Assembly: GCA_002309915.1 (NCBI GenBank)
Contig: DBYT01000131.1
Coordinates: forward strand, 281-38,330
Reading direction: 5' to 3'
Length of the DNA stretch: 38,050 nt
From: Bacteroidales bacterium UBA1179
Lineage (GTDB): Bacteria > Bacteroidota > Bacteroidia > Bacteroidales > Bacteroidaceae
Position numbers and translations under genes: made by a program. The notes below the pieces were generated by a model. It made no database searches, was not told where the DNA came from, and was given only the letters and a program-made list of their open reading frames with translations. Shown here piece by piece: positions 1 through 8,666 of this stretch (position 1 is its first letter; every line of letters begins with the position of its first letter).

Positions 1-42
1 ATAGAGACATTCACTCAGATTGAGGTTAAGCAGACTCTTTAA
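1..42 (+). CDS. infB: C-terminal end of an upstream gene, probably translation initiation factor IF-2 (partial)
   Basis: Frame 1 is open from the window edge and ends in TAA at 40-42, giving a 13-residue tail ending EVKQTL. An acidic/hydrophobic beta strand finishing in a V-K-x-T-L type end is what I recall for Bacteroidetes IF-2, and infB commonly precedes cvpA and the suf genes in this order. Only 13 residues are visible, so the identity is an inference from context. The gap to cvpA is 13 nt and holds no terminator, so the two genes probably share a transcript. Confidence 0.5.
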   Translation: METFTQIEVKQTL

Positions 43-55
43 AACAGGATAGATT

Positions 56-613
56 ATGGTATTGGATTGGATTATCATCATAGTCATGCTGGTAGGCCTG
101 ATAGAGGGCATCATAAAGGGTGTCATCCAGCAGGTGTTCAGCCTGGGAGGTCTTATACTGGGCATCATACTGGGTACGCTGCTCTATGAGCCGTTTGCCG
201 GTCTGCTGCTGAGCATATTCAGGATGTCCGACCAGACTGCCAGGATTGTGGCTTTCGTGATAATACTGCTTCTGGTCCCAATGGTTTGCGGGTTGTTCGG
301 GAAGGCTCTTTCCAAACTGATACATGCCGCCAACCTGGGATTCATTGACAGGGCGCTGGGTGCAGTGTTCGGATTCTTCAAGGTGGTGCTCATCATGGGA
401 CTTGTAATCATGGTCCTGGATATGACGGGCGTATCGGACAAGATTGTCAAGAAGGAGGAGAAGAAGCAGTCACAGCTCTATTTGCCGGTAAGCGATTTCT
501 CCGGTTTTTGCCTGCAGTGGACCTGGAACAAGGTCAAGGAGAATGCCGAGGATCTGATTCCTGACTATAAGAAAGAAGAAAACAAAGACAAGAAAGACCA
601 AAAAAAGGTTTGA
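56..613 (+). CDS. cvpA: CvpA family inner-membrane protein
   Basis: A 185-residue protein whose first ~130 residues form about four hydrophobic helices (roughly residues 5-25, 28-50, 64-82 and 101-122), the CvpA (colicin V production) layout. It begins with the family-typical M-x-x-x-D-W-I-I-I start. The tail after residue 130 is soluble, and its last 25 residues are very rich in Lys/Glu, as in many Bacteroidetes homologues. CvpA proteins are linked to colicin V export and envelope stress, but the biochemical role is unknown. The gene lies 13 nt after the upstream stop and 4 nt before sufB, so it belongs to the suf transcript. ATG at 56 is the first in-frame start. Confidence 0.85.
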   Translation: MVLDWIIIIVMLVGLIEGIIKGVIQQVFSLGGLILGIILGTLLYEPFAGLLLSIFRMSDQTARIVAFVIILLLVPMVCGLFGKALSKLIHAANLGFIDRALGAVFGFFKVVLIMGLVIMVLDMTGVSDKIVKKEEKKQSQLYLPVSDFSGFCLQWTWNKVKENAEDLIPDYKKEENKDKKDQKKV

Positions 614-617
614 TAAG

Positions 618-2078
618 TTGAATACCGAGACACAGGACAACAGTCTGATAAGGGAGATCAGTGCCGAGAAGTACAGGTACGGTTTCACTACCGATGTCCA
701 CACCGATATAATTGACCGCGGTCTGACCGAGGATACCGTAAGGCTCATCTCAGAGCGCAAGGGCGAACCGGAGTGGATGCTGGAATTCCGTCTTAAGGCG
801 TACCGTCACTGGCTTACCATGGAAATGCCGCATTGGGCGCATCTGGATATTCCCGAGATAGACTATCAGAACATATCATATTACGCCGATCCCACGGTAA
901 AGAAAGAGGGTCCCAAGAGCCTTGAGGAGATTGATCCTCAGGTTATGAAGACCTTTGACAAACTGGGAATACCACTTGAGGAGCGTCTGGCGCTGAGCGG
1001 CGGTGTGGCAGTTGATGCTGTCATGGACTCCGTATCGGTCAAGACCACCTTCAAGCAGACCCTGGCCGAGAAGGGCATCATTTTCTGCTCCATGGGCGAG
1101 GCCGTAAAGAACCATCCTGACCTGATCAAACAGTATCTGGGCAGCGTGGTCAATTACCGTGACAACTTCTTTGCCGCACTTAACAGCGCCGTATTCAGCG
1201 ACGGATCATTCGTATATATTCCCAAGGGCGTCCGTTGCCCCATGGAACTGTCCACATACTTCCGCATCAACGCTGCCGGAACAGGTCAGTTTGAGCGTAC
1301 CCTGATTGTGGCCGATGACGACAGTTACGTATCCTATCTGGAGGGTTGCACCGCACCTATGCGTGATGAGAACCAGCTGCATGCCGCTATTGTTGAGATT
1401 GTGGTGCTGGACCGCGCTGAGGTAAAGTACAGCACAGTGCAGAACTGGTATCCCGGCGATGAGAACGGCAAGGGCGGTGTATATAACTTTGTGACCAAGC
1501 GCGGCCTTCTGAAGGGTGTTGACAGCAAGCTGTCATGGACCCAGGTGGAGACCGGATCGGCCATAACATGGAAGTACCCCAGTTGCGTGCTTCAGGGTGA
1601 CGGATCGCAGGGTGAGTTCTACTCGGTGGCCCTGACCAATAACTGGCAGCAGGCCGATACGGGAACCAAGATGATACACATAGGCCGTAATACAAAGAGT
1701 ACGGTAATAAGTAAGGGTATATCGGCCGGACACAGTCAGAACTCATACCGCGGACTTATCAAGGTGGGTGAGCATGCAGACGGTGCACGTAACTACAGCC
1801 AGTGTGACTCACTGCTGCTGGGAAGCGACTGCGGCGCACATACATTCCCTTACATGGATGTAAAGAACGAGACTGCCATTGTGGAGCACGAGGCAACTAC
1901 CTCAAAGATATCTGAGGATCAGCTGTTCTACTGCAACCAGCGTGGCATACCTATGGAACAGGCCATCGGCCTTATTGTTAACGGTTACGCCAAGGAGGTG
2001 CTCAACAAACTGCCTATGGAGTTTGCGGTCGAGGCCCAGCGCCTGCTTTCGGTGTCACTTGAAAATACGGTAGGTTAA
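618..2078 (+). CDS. sufB: Fe-S cluster assembly scaffold protein SufB
   Basis: 486 residues, the usual length for SufB. It is the scaffold subunit of the cytoplasmic SufBC2D complex on which Fe-S clusters are built from sulfur delivered by SufS. Family signatures are clear: the KYRYGF/DVHTDIIDRG N-terminus, the GVRCPMELSTYFRIN segment, EGCTAPMRDENQLHAA, and the C-terminal EHEATTSKISEDQLFYCNQRG region with conserved Glu, His and Cys. The only usable start is TTG at 618, directly after the cvpA stop; no ATG or GTG lies between it and the conserved N-terminus. It is followed 4 nt later by sufC. Confidence 0.96.
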   Translation: MNTETQDNSLIREISAEKYRYGFTTDVHTDIIDRGLTEDTVRLISERKGEPEWMLEFRLKAYRHWLTMEMPHWAHLDIPEIDYQNISYYADPTVKKEGPKSLEEIDPQVMKTFDKLGIPLEERLALSGGVAVDAVMDSVSVKTTFKQTLAEKGIIFCSMGEAVKNHPDLIKQYLGSVVNYRDNFFAALNSAVFSDGSFVYIPKGVRCPMELSTYFRINAAGTGQFERTLIVADDDSYVSYLEGCTAPMRDENQLHAAIVEIVVLDRAEVKYSTVQNWYPGDENGKGGVYNFVTKRGLLKGVDSKLSWTQVETGSAITWKYPSCVLQGDGSQGEFYSVALTNNWQQADTGTKMIHIGRNTKSTVISKGISAGHSQNSYRGLIKVGEHADGARNYSQCDSLLLGSDCGAHTFPYMDVKNETAIVEHEATTSKISEDQLFYCNQRGIPMEQAIGLIVNGYAKEVLNKLPMEFAVEAQRLLSVSLENTVG

Positions 2079-2082
2079 GACT

Positions 2083-2847
2083 ATGATGCTAAAAATTGAA
2101 AACCTTCATGCCGGAATAGACGGCAAAGAGATTTTGAAAGGTATAAACCTTGAGGTGAATGCCGGCGAGGTTCATGCCATTATGGGTCCCAACGGATCCG
2201 GCAAGAGTACCATGAGCAATGTGCTGGTGGGCCATCCTTCCTATCAGGTTACTGAAGGCAGCGTTACCTTCAAGGGTAAGAACCTGCTGGATATGCCGGC
2301 CGAGGACCGCAGTCATGAGGGACTCTTCATGTCATTCCAGTATCCCGTTGAGATACCCGGTGTGAGCATGACCAACTTCATGCGTACCGCCATCAATGAG
2401 AAACGCAAGTACCTGGGTCTGCAGCCCATGTCACCCACTGATTTCCTGAAACTCATCAAGGAGAAGCGTGACCTGGTAAAGCTTGACGCCAAGTTCATGA
2501 ACCGCTCGGTCAACGAGGGATTCAGCGGCGGTGAGAAGAAACGTAACGAGATATTCCAGATGGCCATGTTGGAGCCGTCACTCAGCATACTTGACGAGAC
2601 AGATTCAGGTCTTGACATTGATGCACTGCGTATTGTGGCCGATGGCGTGAACCGCCTCAAGAGCCCCGAGACAGCGGTGATTGTCATCACCCACTATCAG
2701 CGTCTGCTTGACTATATCAAGCCCGATATCGTTCACGTGCTCTATCAGGGACGTATCATCAAGACTGCCGGTCCCGAACTGGCACTTGAACTTGAGGAGC
2801 GTGGCTATGACTGGGTCATTAAGGAATTTGAGGATTCTCAGAAATGA
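2083..2847 (+). CDS. sufC: Fe-S cluster assembly ATPase SufC
   Basis: 254-residue ABC-type ATPase of the SufBC2D complex. It has a Walker A motif GPNGSGKST near residue 37, the SufC-specific ABC signature FSGGEKKRNE, Walker B ending in LDETDSGLDIDAL, and the H-loop ITHYQR. ATP hydrolysis by SufC is thought to open the SufB-SufD interface for cluster assembly. There are no membrane segments. ATG codons at 2083 and 2086 are adjacent, so the start may be either. The stop overlaps the sufD start by 4 nt (ATGA at 2844), which points to translational coupling. Confidence 0.97.
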   Translation: MMLKIENLHAGIDGKEILKGINLEVNAGEVHAIMGPNGSGKSTMSNVLVGHPSYQVTEGSVTFKGKNLLDMPAEDRSHEGLFMSFQYPVEIPGVSMTNFMRTAINEKRKYLGLQPMSPTDFLKLIKEKRDLVKLDAKFMNRSVNEGFSGGEKKRNEIFQMAMLEPSLSILDETDSGLDIDALRIVADGVNRLKSPETAVIVITHYQRLLDYIKPDIVHVLYQGRIIKTAGPELALELEERGYDWVIKEFEDSQK

Positions 2848-4190
2848 AGTCAGCTCAGAATTACATAGATCTCTTCAAAGAGAACAGGGTATTGGTTGAC
2901 CGTGGGTCGGCCGGTGTCATGAACAGCCTGCGTGATGCCGCCCTTAAGAGTCTTGAACAGTACGGCTTGCCGCACAAAGGACTTGAGGAGTATCTGCATA
3001 CTGACGTAGCAGCCTGGTTTGAGCCTGACTGGGGTATGAATCTGGCGCGTCTGGATATGCCGGTTGACTTTGCACAGGCTTTCAAGTGCAGCGTGCCCAA
3101 TCTGAGCACCCAACTCTACTTCCTGGCCAACGATACTTTTGCAAGTTCCGATACGGCCTCCAAGAATAATCTCCCGGACGGAGTGTTTGCCGGCAGTCTC
3201 AAGGAGGCCGCCGCACAGCATCCCGAACTGGTAGAGAAGTTCTACGGCAGGTTGGCCGATATGGAGAAACCCGGAATAGCAGCCATCAACACCCTGTTTG
3301 CACAGGATGGATTCCTGCTCTATGTTCCGGACGGTGTTGTTCTGGAGAAACCCTTACAACTGATAACTCTTTTGAGTTCCAAGGTGGATCTTATGGTCAA
3401 CCGCAGGATTCTGGTGGCTCTGGGACGCAGTGCACAGGCAAAACTGCTGCTTTGTGACCACGCTCTTGCTGCGAATCAATATCTGACAACACAGGTAACC
3501 GAGGTGTTCGCAGGCGAGAATTCCAATTTCGAGTTATATAACCTGGAGGAGACTCATTACGCAAACCGCCGTACATCAGAACTTTACGTAAGTCAGGAGG
3601 CCGACAGTAATGTCGAGATTGACTACGTTACACTGCATAACGGACAGACACGAAACACTGTTTTCTCAACTTTTGCAGGACGCGGTTCAAACCTCTCGCT
3701 GAACGGTATTGCCACCATTGATAAGGAGCAACACGTTGATAATATGACGTTTGTGGATCACAGAGTGTCTGACTGCACCAGCAACGAACTGTTCAAATAC
3801 GTTTTGGACAACAGCGCGAGCGGGGCATTCGCAGGAAAGGTTCTGGTTCGTCACGGAGCTCAACATACTGAGTCACAGCAGACTAACCGGAATATCTGTC
3901 TTACCCGTCAGGCACGCATGTTCACACAGCCCCAACTGGAGATTTATGCCGATGACGTAAAGTGCTCACACGGTGCAACAGTAGGTCAGCTGGACGATAA
4001 GGCCATGTTCTATATGCGTCAGCGCGGTATCCCCGAGGCCGAGGCCCGTATGATGCTGATGCAGGCTTTCGTAGGAGAGGTTATAGGACGCGTATCGCTG
4101 GAGCCGCTCCGTGACCGTCTGAACCGTCTTGTTGAGAAACGTTTCCGCGGTGAACTCACCCAGTGTGAGGGATGCCGCGCTTGCAGATAA
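2844..4190 (+). CDS. sufD: Fe-S cluster assembly protein SufD
   Basis: 448 residues. It is the SufB-like beta-helix partner in SufBC2D, needed for iron acquisition and complex stability. The core reads like SufB/SufD (the DKEQHVDNMTFVDH region, then ASGAFAGKVLVRHGAQHTES, then DDVKCSHGATVGQLD with conserved His). The last ten residues hold three cysteines in a C-x2-C-x2-C arrangement (CEGCRAC). The gene starts inside the sufC stop codon. The sufS ATG lies 7 nt after its stop. Confidence 0.95.
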   Translation: MKSAQNYIDLFKENRVLVDRGSAGVMNSLRDAALKSLEQYGLPHKGLEEYLHTDVAAWFEPDWGMNLARLDMPVDFAQAFKCSVPNLSTQLYFLANDTFASSDTASKNNLPDGVFAGSLKEAAAQHPELVEKFYGRLADMEKPGIAAINTLFAQDGFLLYVPDGVVLEKPLQLITLLSSKVDLMVNRRILVALGRSAQAKLLLCDHALAANQYLTTQVTEVFAGENSNFELYNLEETHYANRRTSELYVSQEADSNVEIDYVTLHNGQTRNTVFSTFAGRGSNLSLNGIATIDKEQHVDNMTFVDHRVSDCTSNELFKYVLDNSASGAFAGKVLVRHGAQHTESQQTNRNICLTRQARMFTQPQLEIYADDVKCSHGATVGQLDDKAMFYMRQRGIPEAEARMMLMQAFVGEVIGRVSLEPLRDRLNRLVEKRFRGELTQCEGCRACR

Positions 4191-4197
4191 AAGTGAT

Positions 4198-5412
4198 ATG
4201 ATTGACGTAGAGAGAATTCGCAGGGATTTCCCCATTCTGGGACGTGAGGTTTACGGTAAACCGCTTGTCTATCTGGATAATGCCGCCACTACCCAGAAGC
4301 CTCAGTGCGTCATCGATGCCATAAGTGAGGCATACTGCAACGTGAATGCCAACGTACACCGCGGCATACATTTCCTGTCACAGCAGGCTACCGATATGAT
4401 GGAGGCGGCCCGTGACAAGGTACGTCAGTTCATAGGGGCGGGCAGTACCGAGGAGATAATCTTTACCCGCGGCACTACCGAGAGCATGAACCTGCTGGCA
4501 AGTTCTTTTGCACAGGCTTTCCTTAAGGAGGGTGATGAGGTGATCATTTCCGGAATGGAGCATCACAGCAACATAGTTCCCTGGCAGATCCAGGCAGGCA
4601 GATACGGATTCAAGCTGAAGGTCATACCTGTAACAGACCTTGGAGAACTGGATATGGATGCTTTCTCAGCAATGCTGTCTGATAAGACAAAACTTGTAAG
4701 CATTACACATGTATCCAATGTGTTAGGCACTGTGAATCCTGTTTCTGAGATTATCAGCAAAGCCCATTCGTACGGAATTCCCGTTGCTGTGGACGGTGCT
4801 CAGTCTGTACCTCACATCAAAGTGAACGTAAAGGAACTTGGGGCTGATTTCTACGCATTCAGCGGTCACAAGATTTACGGCCCGACCGGTATAGGCGTAC
4901 TCTACGGACGTAAGGAACTGCTTGAACAGATGCCTCCCTATCAGGGCGGAGGCGAGATGATAAAGCGCGTCACTTTTGAAAAGACCACTTACAACGAACT
5001 GCCGTACAAGTTTGAGGCCGGCACTCCGGATTATGTCGGTTCCATAGCACTTGCAACCGCTCTTGATTATGTTCAGACAATAGGACTGGATAAGATAGCA
5101 CAGTATGAGAGCGAACTGTGCGACTATGCCATAAGCAAACTGACCCAGATACCCGGCATGCGCATTATAGGCAATTCAGAACACCGCAGCGCCGTTGTTT
5201 CATTCCTGGTAGGAAACATCCATCCTTCCGATATGGGAACCCTGCTTGACCGTCTGGGCATAGCAGTACGTACCGGTCACCATTGTGCCGAGCCGCTGAT
5301 GGACCGTATGGGTATCCCCGGCACGGTTCGTGCATCATTCTCATTCTACAACACAAAGGCCGAAATAGACACGCTCAGCGCAGGAATAGAGCGTGTAAAA
5401 TGTATGTTTTAA
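4198..5412 (+). CDS. sufS: Cysteine desulfurase SufS
   Basis: 404-residue PLP enzyme that takes sulfur from L-cysteine to make alanine and an enzyme persulfide, feeding SufBCD. The PLP lysine lies in FSGHKIYGPTGIG and the catalytic cysteine in the group II context RTGHHCAEPLM; DGAQSVPH supplies the conserved PLP-contacting Asp. I chose ATG 4198 because the protein then begins IDVERIRRDFPIL, the normal family N-terminus; a longer reading from TTG 4129 would run back into sufD. No sufE or sufU gene follows, so the sulfur-relay partner must be elsewhere. The gene ends the suf operon. Confidence 0.96.
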   Translation: MIDVERIRRDFPILGREVYGKPLVYLDNAATTQKPQCVIDAISEAYCNVNANVHRGIHFLSQQATDMMEAARDKVRQFIGAGSTEEIIFTRGTTESMNLLASSFAQAFLKEGDEVIISGMEHHSNIVPWQIQAGRYGFKLKVIPVTDLGELDMDAFSAMLSDKTKLVSITHVSNVLGTVNPVSEIISKAHSYGIPVAVDGAQSVPHIKVNVKELGADFYAFSGHKIYGPTGIGVLYGRKELLEQMPPYQGGGEMIKRVTFEKTTYNELPYKFEAGTPDYVGSIALATALDYVQTIGLDKIAQYESELCDYAISKLTQIPGMRIIGNSEHRSAVVSFLVGNIHPSDMGTLLDRLGIAVRTGHHCAEPLMDRMGIPGTVRASFSFYNTKAEIDTLSAGIERVKCMF

Positions 5413-5454
5413 ACATTTTTTTACATTTCGGAGACAACCGATTGTAATAATGCT

Positions 5455-5462
5455 TAACTTTG
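5455..5462 (+). promoter_or_regulatory. Candidate Bacteroidetes -7 element for the lipoprotein gene
   Basis: TAACTTTG matches the TAnnTTTG -7 consensus of the Bacteroidetes primary sigma factor and lies 29 nt before the ATG at 5492. No good TTTG -33 box sits at the ideal 19-21 nt spacing, which lowers confidence. Confidence 0.5.
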
Positions 5463-5491
5463 CCGCATATTACAACCAAAATGGATATTAT

Positions 5492-6940
5492 ATGAAAAGA
5501 CTATTCCTTAGTGTATTTGCACTTGCATTTGGTGCATTCACATTCATCTCATGTAATGATGATGACAAAATCAATAAAGGAGGTAATGACAGTGAAAGGT
5601 ATTTGACTGTCCAGGAACAGCAGCAGGCTATCACCACTGCTTTGGATGGCGTAGCCGATGCTATCAGTTTTACCGATTTTTCACATGCTCTTGAATTTGC
5701 CGAGGAGATTATGGGGTCCGACATCGAGTTGATGGATCTTGTTCAGGCTCTGGGAAGTCCTGCTGTATTGGAAGACAGCCTTTTCCAGGATAAGATGGGT
5801 AAAGCGGTTATCTTGTTCGCCCAGGATACCGTTGCTATTGACCTTTCTCCTCTTTACATGTCGGCTGACCTGTTCATTACCGACACGGTTCTGATTGATA
5901 CTGTCTATGCCGTAGGCGAGGGTGGTGGCGCAGGTAACCGTATTGACACTACCTACACTAAGCTGTTTATCCTGGACAATATCAGGCATGATGTGGATTA
6001 TTTACAGTTGAATGTATTCGTAAACAACCACAAACTCTCTTTGAAAGCCAATGTAAGAGCCGGTGAGAGTGTCATTTCCGTCAGCAGGGAGGAGAAGGTG
6101 AAGACCGTCTATCTGCCTAAGTCAGCCGAAATATCAATCTCTCTTGATGACAAGGTACTTGCAGCACTCAACGGTCAGTACACATCGGACATGAGTCTTT
6201 ATGTTGAAGATGTTGAAGATGCTGAAGATATTGTCAGATTTGAGGGAACCCAATTCTCCGCATCAGCAACTATCAAAGTTGTAAGCTATGAACTGTCAGG
6301 CGGCGTCAAGTACGATCAGAGCAAGGGTATTGAAGCCAATCTGGCTGCAAAATACGACGATTATCAGTTGCTTTCAATCAACGGTAAGGTTGATGCCGTA
6401 TTTGAAGGTCTTGACCTCCAGGATACCACTGCCCTTCTGGTTTGGGCTCAGAATCCCGAGAAACTCAAGTCAATCAGCCTGAATGCTTCATTGGGAGGAG
6501 GTAAGGTTGAGATAAAGGGCGTTATGGACAGTCCTTTCAAGGATGAGGAACTTGCCACGACTCTTCGCAGCCTGATGGTTCCCGGTGCAACCATCACTGA
6601 TGAGAAGGCCAGGGAGACAATCGAGCGTCTGAACGGTATCATCAACGCCGGAATCTATTTCGAGGGCTTCAAAAATCCTCAGGCAACACTCAGGTTCGTG
6701 TTCGGTGAAGCACGCGAAAGCGGAAAGGGAAAAGGCGTAATTAATTCAATAGAAGAGCTGTTTGACCGTACCGGAGCATATCCGGTCCTGATAGCACATG
6801 ATGCCGATGGCAATGAGGTTGAGGTATCGTTCGAGGAATACTTCGGTAAGATAGACGTTTCAAATCTGGTAAGTACCGTTAAAGAGAAGTTCCAGGCCAC
6901 ATTCGGCGACTTCATCGGCCAGTTTGATTCAGACAAGTAA
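5492..6940 (+). CDS. Predicted surface lipoprotein of unknown function
   Basis: 482 residues. The N-terminus is a lipoprotein signal peptide (MKRLF, hydrophobic core, then FISC), so the mature protein would begin at Cys21. The residues after the Cys are N-D-D-D-K, an acidic run resembling the lipoprotein export signals that send Bacteroidetes lipoproteins to the outer face of the outer membrane. The rest has alternating hydrophobic beta-strand-like segments, several aspartate-rich stretches and no cysteine cluster or catalytic motif I recognise. ATG 5492 is chosen over an upstream in-frame ATG at 5450 because the signal peptide then starts the protein and the -7 promoter would fall inside the longer reading. 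It looks monocistronic, with its own promoter and terminator. Confidence 0.8.
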   Translation: MKRLFLSVFALAFGAFTFISCNDDDKINKGGNDSERYLTVQEQQQAITTALDGVADAISFTDFSHALEFAEEIMGSDIELMDLVQALGSPAVLEDSLFQDKMGKAVILFAQDTVAIDLSPLYMSADLFITDTVLIDTVYAVGEGGGAGNRIDTTYTKLFILDNIRHDVDYLQLNVFVNNHKLSLKANVRAGESVISVSREEKVKTVYLPKSAEISISLDDKVLAALNGQYTSDMSLYVEDVEDAEDIVRFEGTQFSASATIKVVSYELSGGVKYDQSKGIEANLAAKYDDYQLLSINGKVDAVFEGLDLQDTTALLVWAQNPEKLKSISLNASLGGGKVEIKGVMDSPFKDEELATTLRSLMVPGATITDEKARETIERLNGIINAGIYFEGFKNPQATLRFVFGEARESGKGKGVINSIEELFDRTGAYPVLIAHDADGNEVEVSFEEYFGKIDVSNLVSTVKEKFQATFGDFIGQFDSDK

Positions 6941-6974
6941 GAATTGTAGCAAACAGATATAATTGCTCTTATTG

Positions 6975-7008
6975 AAGGGTGGCTGCATGATGCGGCCACC
7001 CTTTATTT
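6975..7008 (+). terminator. Rho-independent terminator after the lipoprotein gene
   Basis: A 12-bp stem (AGGGTGGCTGCA paired with TGCGGCCACCCT, one T-G wobble, TGA loop) is followed by a T-rich tail. It sits 35 nt after the stop codon. Confidence 0.85.
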
Positions 7009-7044
7009 ATACATTTTTAATGCGCTGAAAATGTTAAAAATGTG

Positions 7045-7052
7045 TACCTTTG
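7045..7052 (+). promoter_or_regulatory. Candidate -7 promoter element for gpmI
   Basis: TACCTTTG, a match to TAnnTTTG, lies 38 nt before the gpmI ATG and after the preceding terminator. A T-run at 7014-7018 is the nearest -33-like sequence, but its spacing is longer than ideal. Confidence 0.6.
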
Positions 7053-7090
7053 CACCCGTTTTAAAAAGCAAGGTTAAAATACACTACTAT

Positions 7091-8593
7091 ATGAAACAGA
7101 AAGCACTCCTTATGATTCTTGACGGCTGGGGCATAGGTAACCGCTCCAAGGCTGATGTGATTTACAACACTCCCACTCCTTACATGGATTATCTGAATGC
7201 CAATTATCCTAATGCACAGTTACTTGCATCAGGTGAGAACGTTGGTCTGCCCGACGGTCAGATGGGTAATTCAGAGGTAGGTCACCTCAATATCGGTGCC
7301 GGCCGTGTTGTTTATCAGGATCTGGTAAAGGTTAACCGCGCCATCGCTGACGGCAGCATCCGTCAGAACAAGGAGGTTGTATCGGCTTACACCTACGCAA
7401 AGGAGAACGGCAAGAAGCTGCATCTGATGGGTCTGGTATCAGACGGCGGTGTTCACAGTTCACTGGAGCATCTGTTCTGCCTGACCGATATTGCCCGCGA
7501 GTACGGTATCGACAAGACATACGTACACTGCTTCATGGACGGTCGTGACACCGACCCCAAGAGCGGTAAGGGTTTCATTGACCAGCTTGTAAAGCGTGGT
7601 GACAAGGTTGCCACCATAATAGGCCGTTATTATGCAATGGACCGTGACAAGCGTTGGGAGCGTGTAAAGATCGCTTATGACCAGCTGGTTGGCGGTGAGG
7701 GCCGTAAGGTTTCAGATATGGTAAAAGCTGTTGAGGAGTCATACGCCGAGGGCGTGACCGACGAGTTCATGAAGCCTATCGTAAACGAGGCTTATGACAG
7801 CCGCATCGAGGAGGGTGATGCCATCATCTTCTTCAACTTCCGTAACGACCGCGCCAAGGAGCTCACCATCGTCCTGACTCAGAAGGATATGGACGCCGAG
7901 GGTATGCATACCGTTCCCGGTCTGCAGTACTACTGCCTCACTCCGTACGATGCTTCATTCACCGGCGTACACATTCTGTTTGACAAGGAGAACGTGAACA
8001 ATACTCTGGGCGAGTATCTGTCAGCTCAGGGTCTCAAGCAGCTGCATATAGCCGAGACCGAGAAGTACGCTCACGTTACATTCTTCCTGAACGGCGGCCG
8101 TGAGCTTCCGTTCGAGGGCGAGGACCGTATCCTGGTTCCTTCACCCAAGGTTGCCACTTATGACCTGCAGCCTGAGATGAGCGCTTACATTGTCCGTGAC
8201 AAGCTGGTCGAGGCTATCGGAACTGACAAGTATGACTTTATCGTTGTAAACTTTGCAAACGGCGATATGGTTGGTCATACAGGTGTTTACGAGGCTATTG
8301 AGAAGGCTGTCGTTGCTGTTGACGCCTGCGTTCATGATGTTATCGAGGCTGCCAAGGCTCATAACTATGAGGCTATCATCATTGCCGACCACGGTAATGC
8401 CGACAACGCTCTGAACCCCGATGGTACACCCAACACCGCTCACTCACTCAATCCCGTTCCGGTAATCTACGTTACCCCGCGCAAGGATGCCAAGGTAGAG
8501 TCTGGTATCCTGGCCGATGTAGCTCCTTCAATCCTCACCATCATGGGTCTGCCCATACCGGCTGAGATGAACGGCAAGGTACTTGTAAAATAA
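7091..8593 (+). CDS. gpmI: 2,3-bisphosphoglycerate-independent phosphoglycerate mutase
   Basis: 500 residues, close to the ~510 typical of GpmI. It interconverts 3- and 2-phosphoglycerate in glycolysis and gluconeogenesis, in the cytoplasm, using two Mn2+ ions. The alkaline-phosphatase-fold metal motif LMILDGWG has Asp11. Ser61 in MGNSEVGH is the phosphoserine nucleophile. HCFMDGRDTDP, ANGDMVGHTG and IADHGNADN carry the remaining substrate and metal ligands. ATG 7091 is chosen because the family starts immediately before LMILDGWG; the longer in-frame reading from 7031 would cover the promoter. It has its own promoter and terminator, so it is probably monocistronic. Confidence 0.97.
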   Translation: MKQKALLMILDGWGIGNRSKADVIYNTPTPYMDYLNANYPNAQLLASGENVGLPDGQMGNSEVGHLNIGAGRVVYQDLVKVNRAIADGSIRQNKEVVSAYTYAKENGKKLHLMGLVSDGGVHSSLEHLFCLTDIAREYGIDKTYVHCFMDGRDTDPKSGKGFIDQLVKRGDKVATIIGRYYAMDRDKRWERVKIAYDQLVGGEGRKVSDMVKAVEESYAEGVTDEFMKPIVNEAYDSRIEEGDAIIFFNFRNDRAKELTIVLTQKDMDAEGMHTVPGLQYYCLTPYDASFTGVHILFDKENVNNTLGEYLSAQGLKQLHIAETEKYAHVTFFLNGGRELPFEGEDRILVPSPKVATYDLQPEMSAYIVRDKLVEAIGTDKYDFIVVNFANGDMVGHTGVYEAIEKAVVAVDACVHDVIEAAKAHNYEAIIIADHGNADNALNPDGTPNTAHSLNPVPVIYVTPRKDAKVESGILADVAPSILTIMGLPIPAEMNGKVLVK

Positions 8594-8615
8594 CTACTGA
8601 ACTATTGTTTATAAT

Positions 8616-8663
8616 AGCCGACGGTCCTGGACTATGACCGTCGGTTGTCCTTTTTTATTTTTC
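8616..8663 (+). terminator. Rho-independent terminator after gpmI
   Basis: A 9-bp perfect stem (CCGACGGTC with GACCGTCGG, extendable by A-T and G-T pairs) and a 9-nt loop lead into a T-rich tract at 8651-8662. It ends just before the nhaA ATG. Confidence 0.88.
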
Positions 8664-8666
8664 TGA

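Noticed and set aside
4129..4197. Longer N-terminus for sufS from a TTG codon
   Set aside because: It would overlap the sufD coding end by about 60 bases, and the family N-terminus begins at the ATG at 4198.
7031..7090. Longer N-terminus for gpmI
   Set aside because: It contains the TACCTTTG promoter element and no conserved residues; the family starts at 7091.
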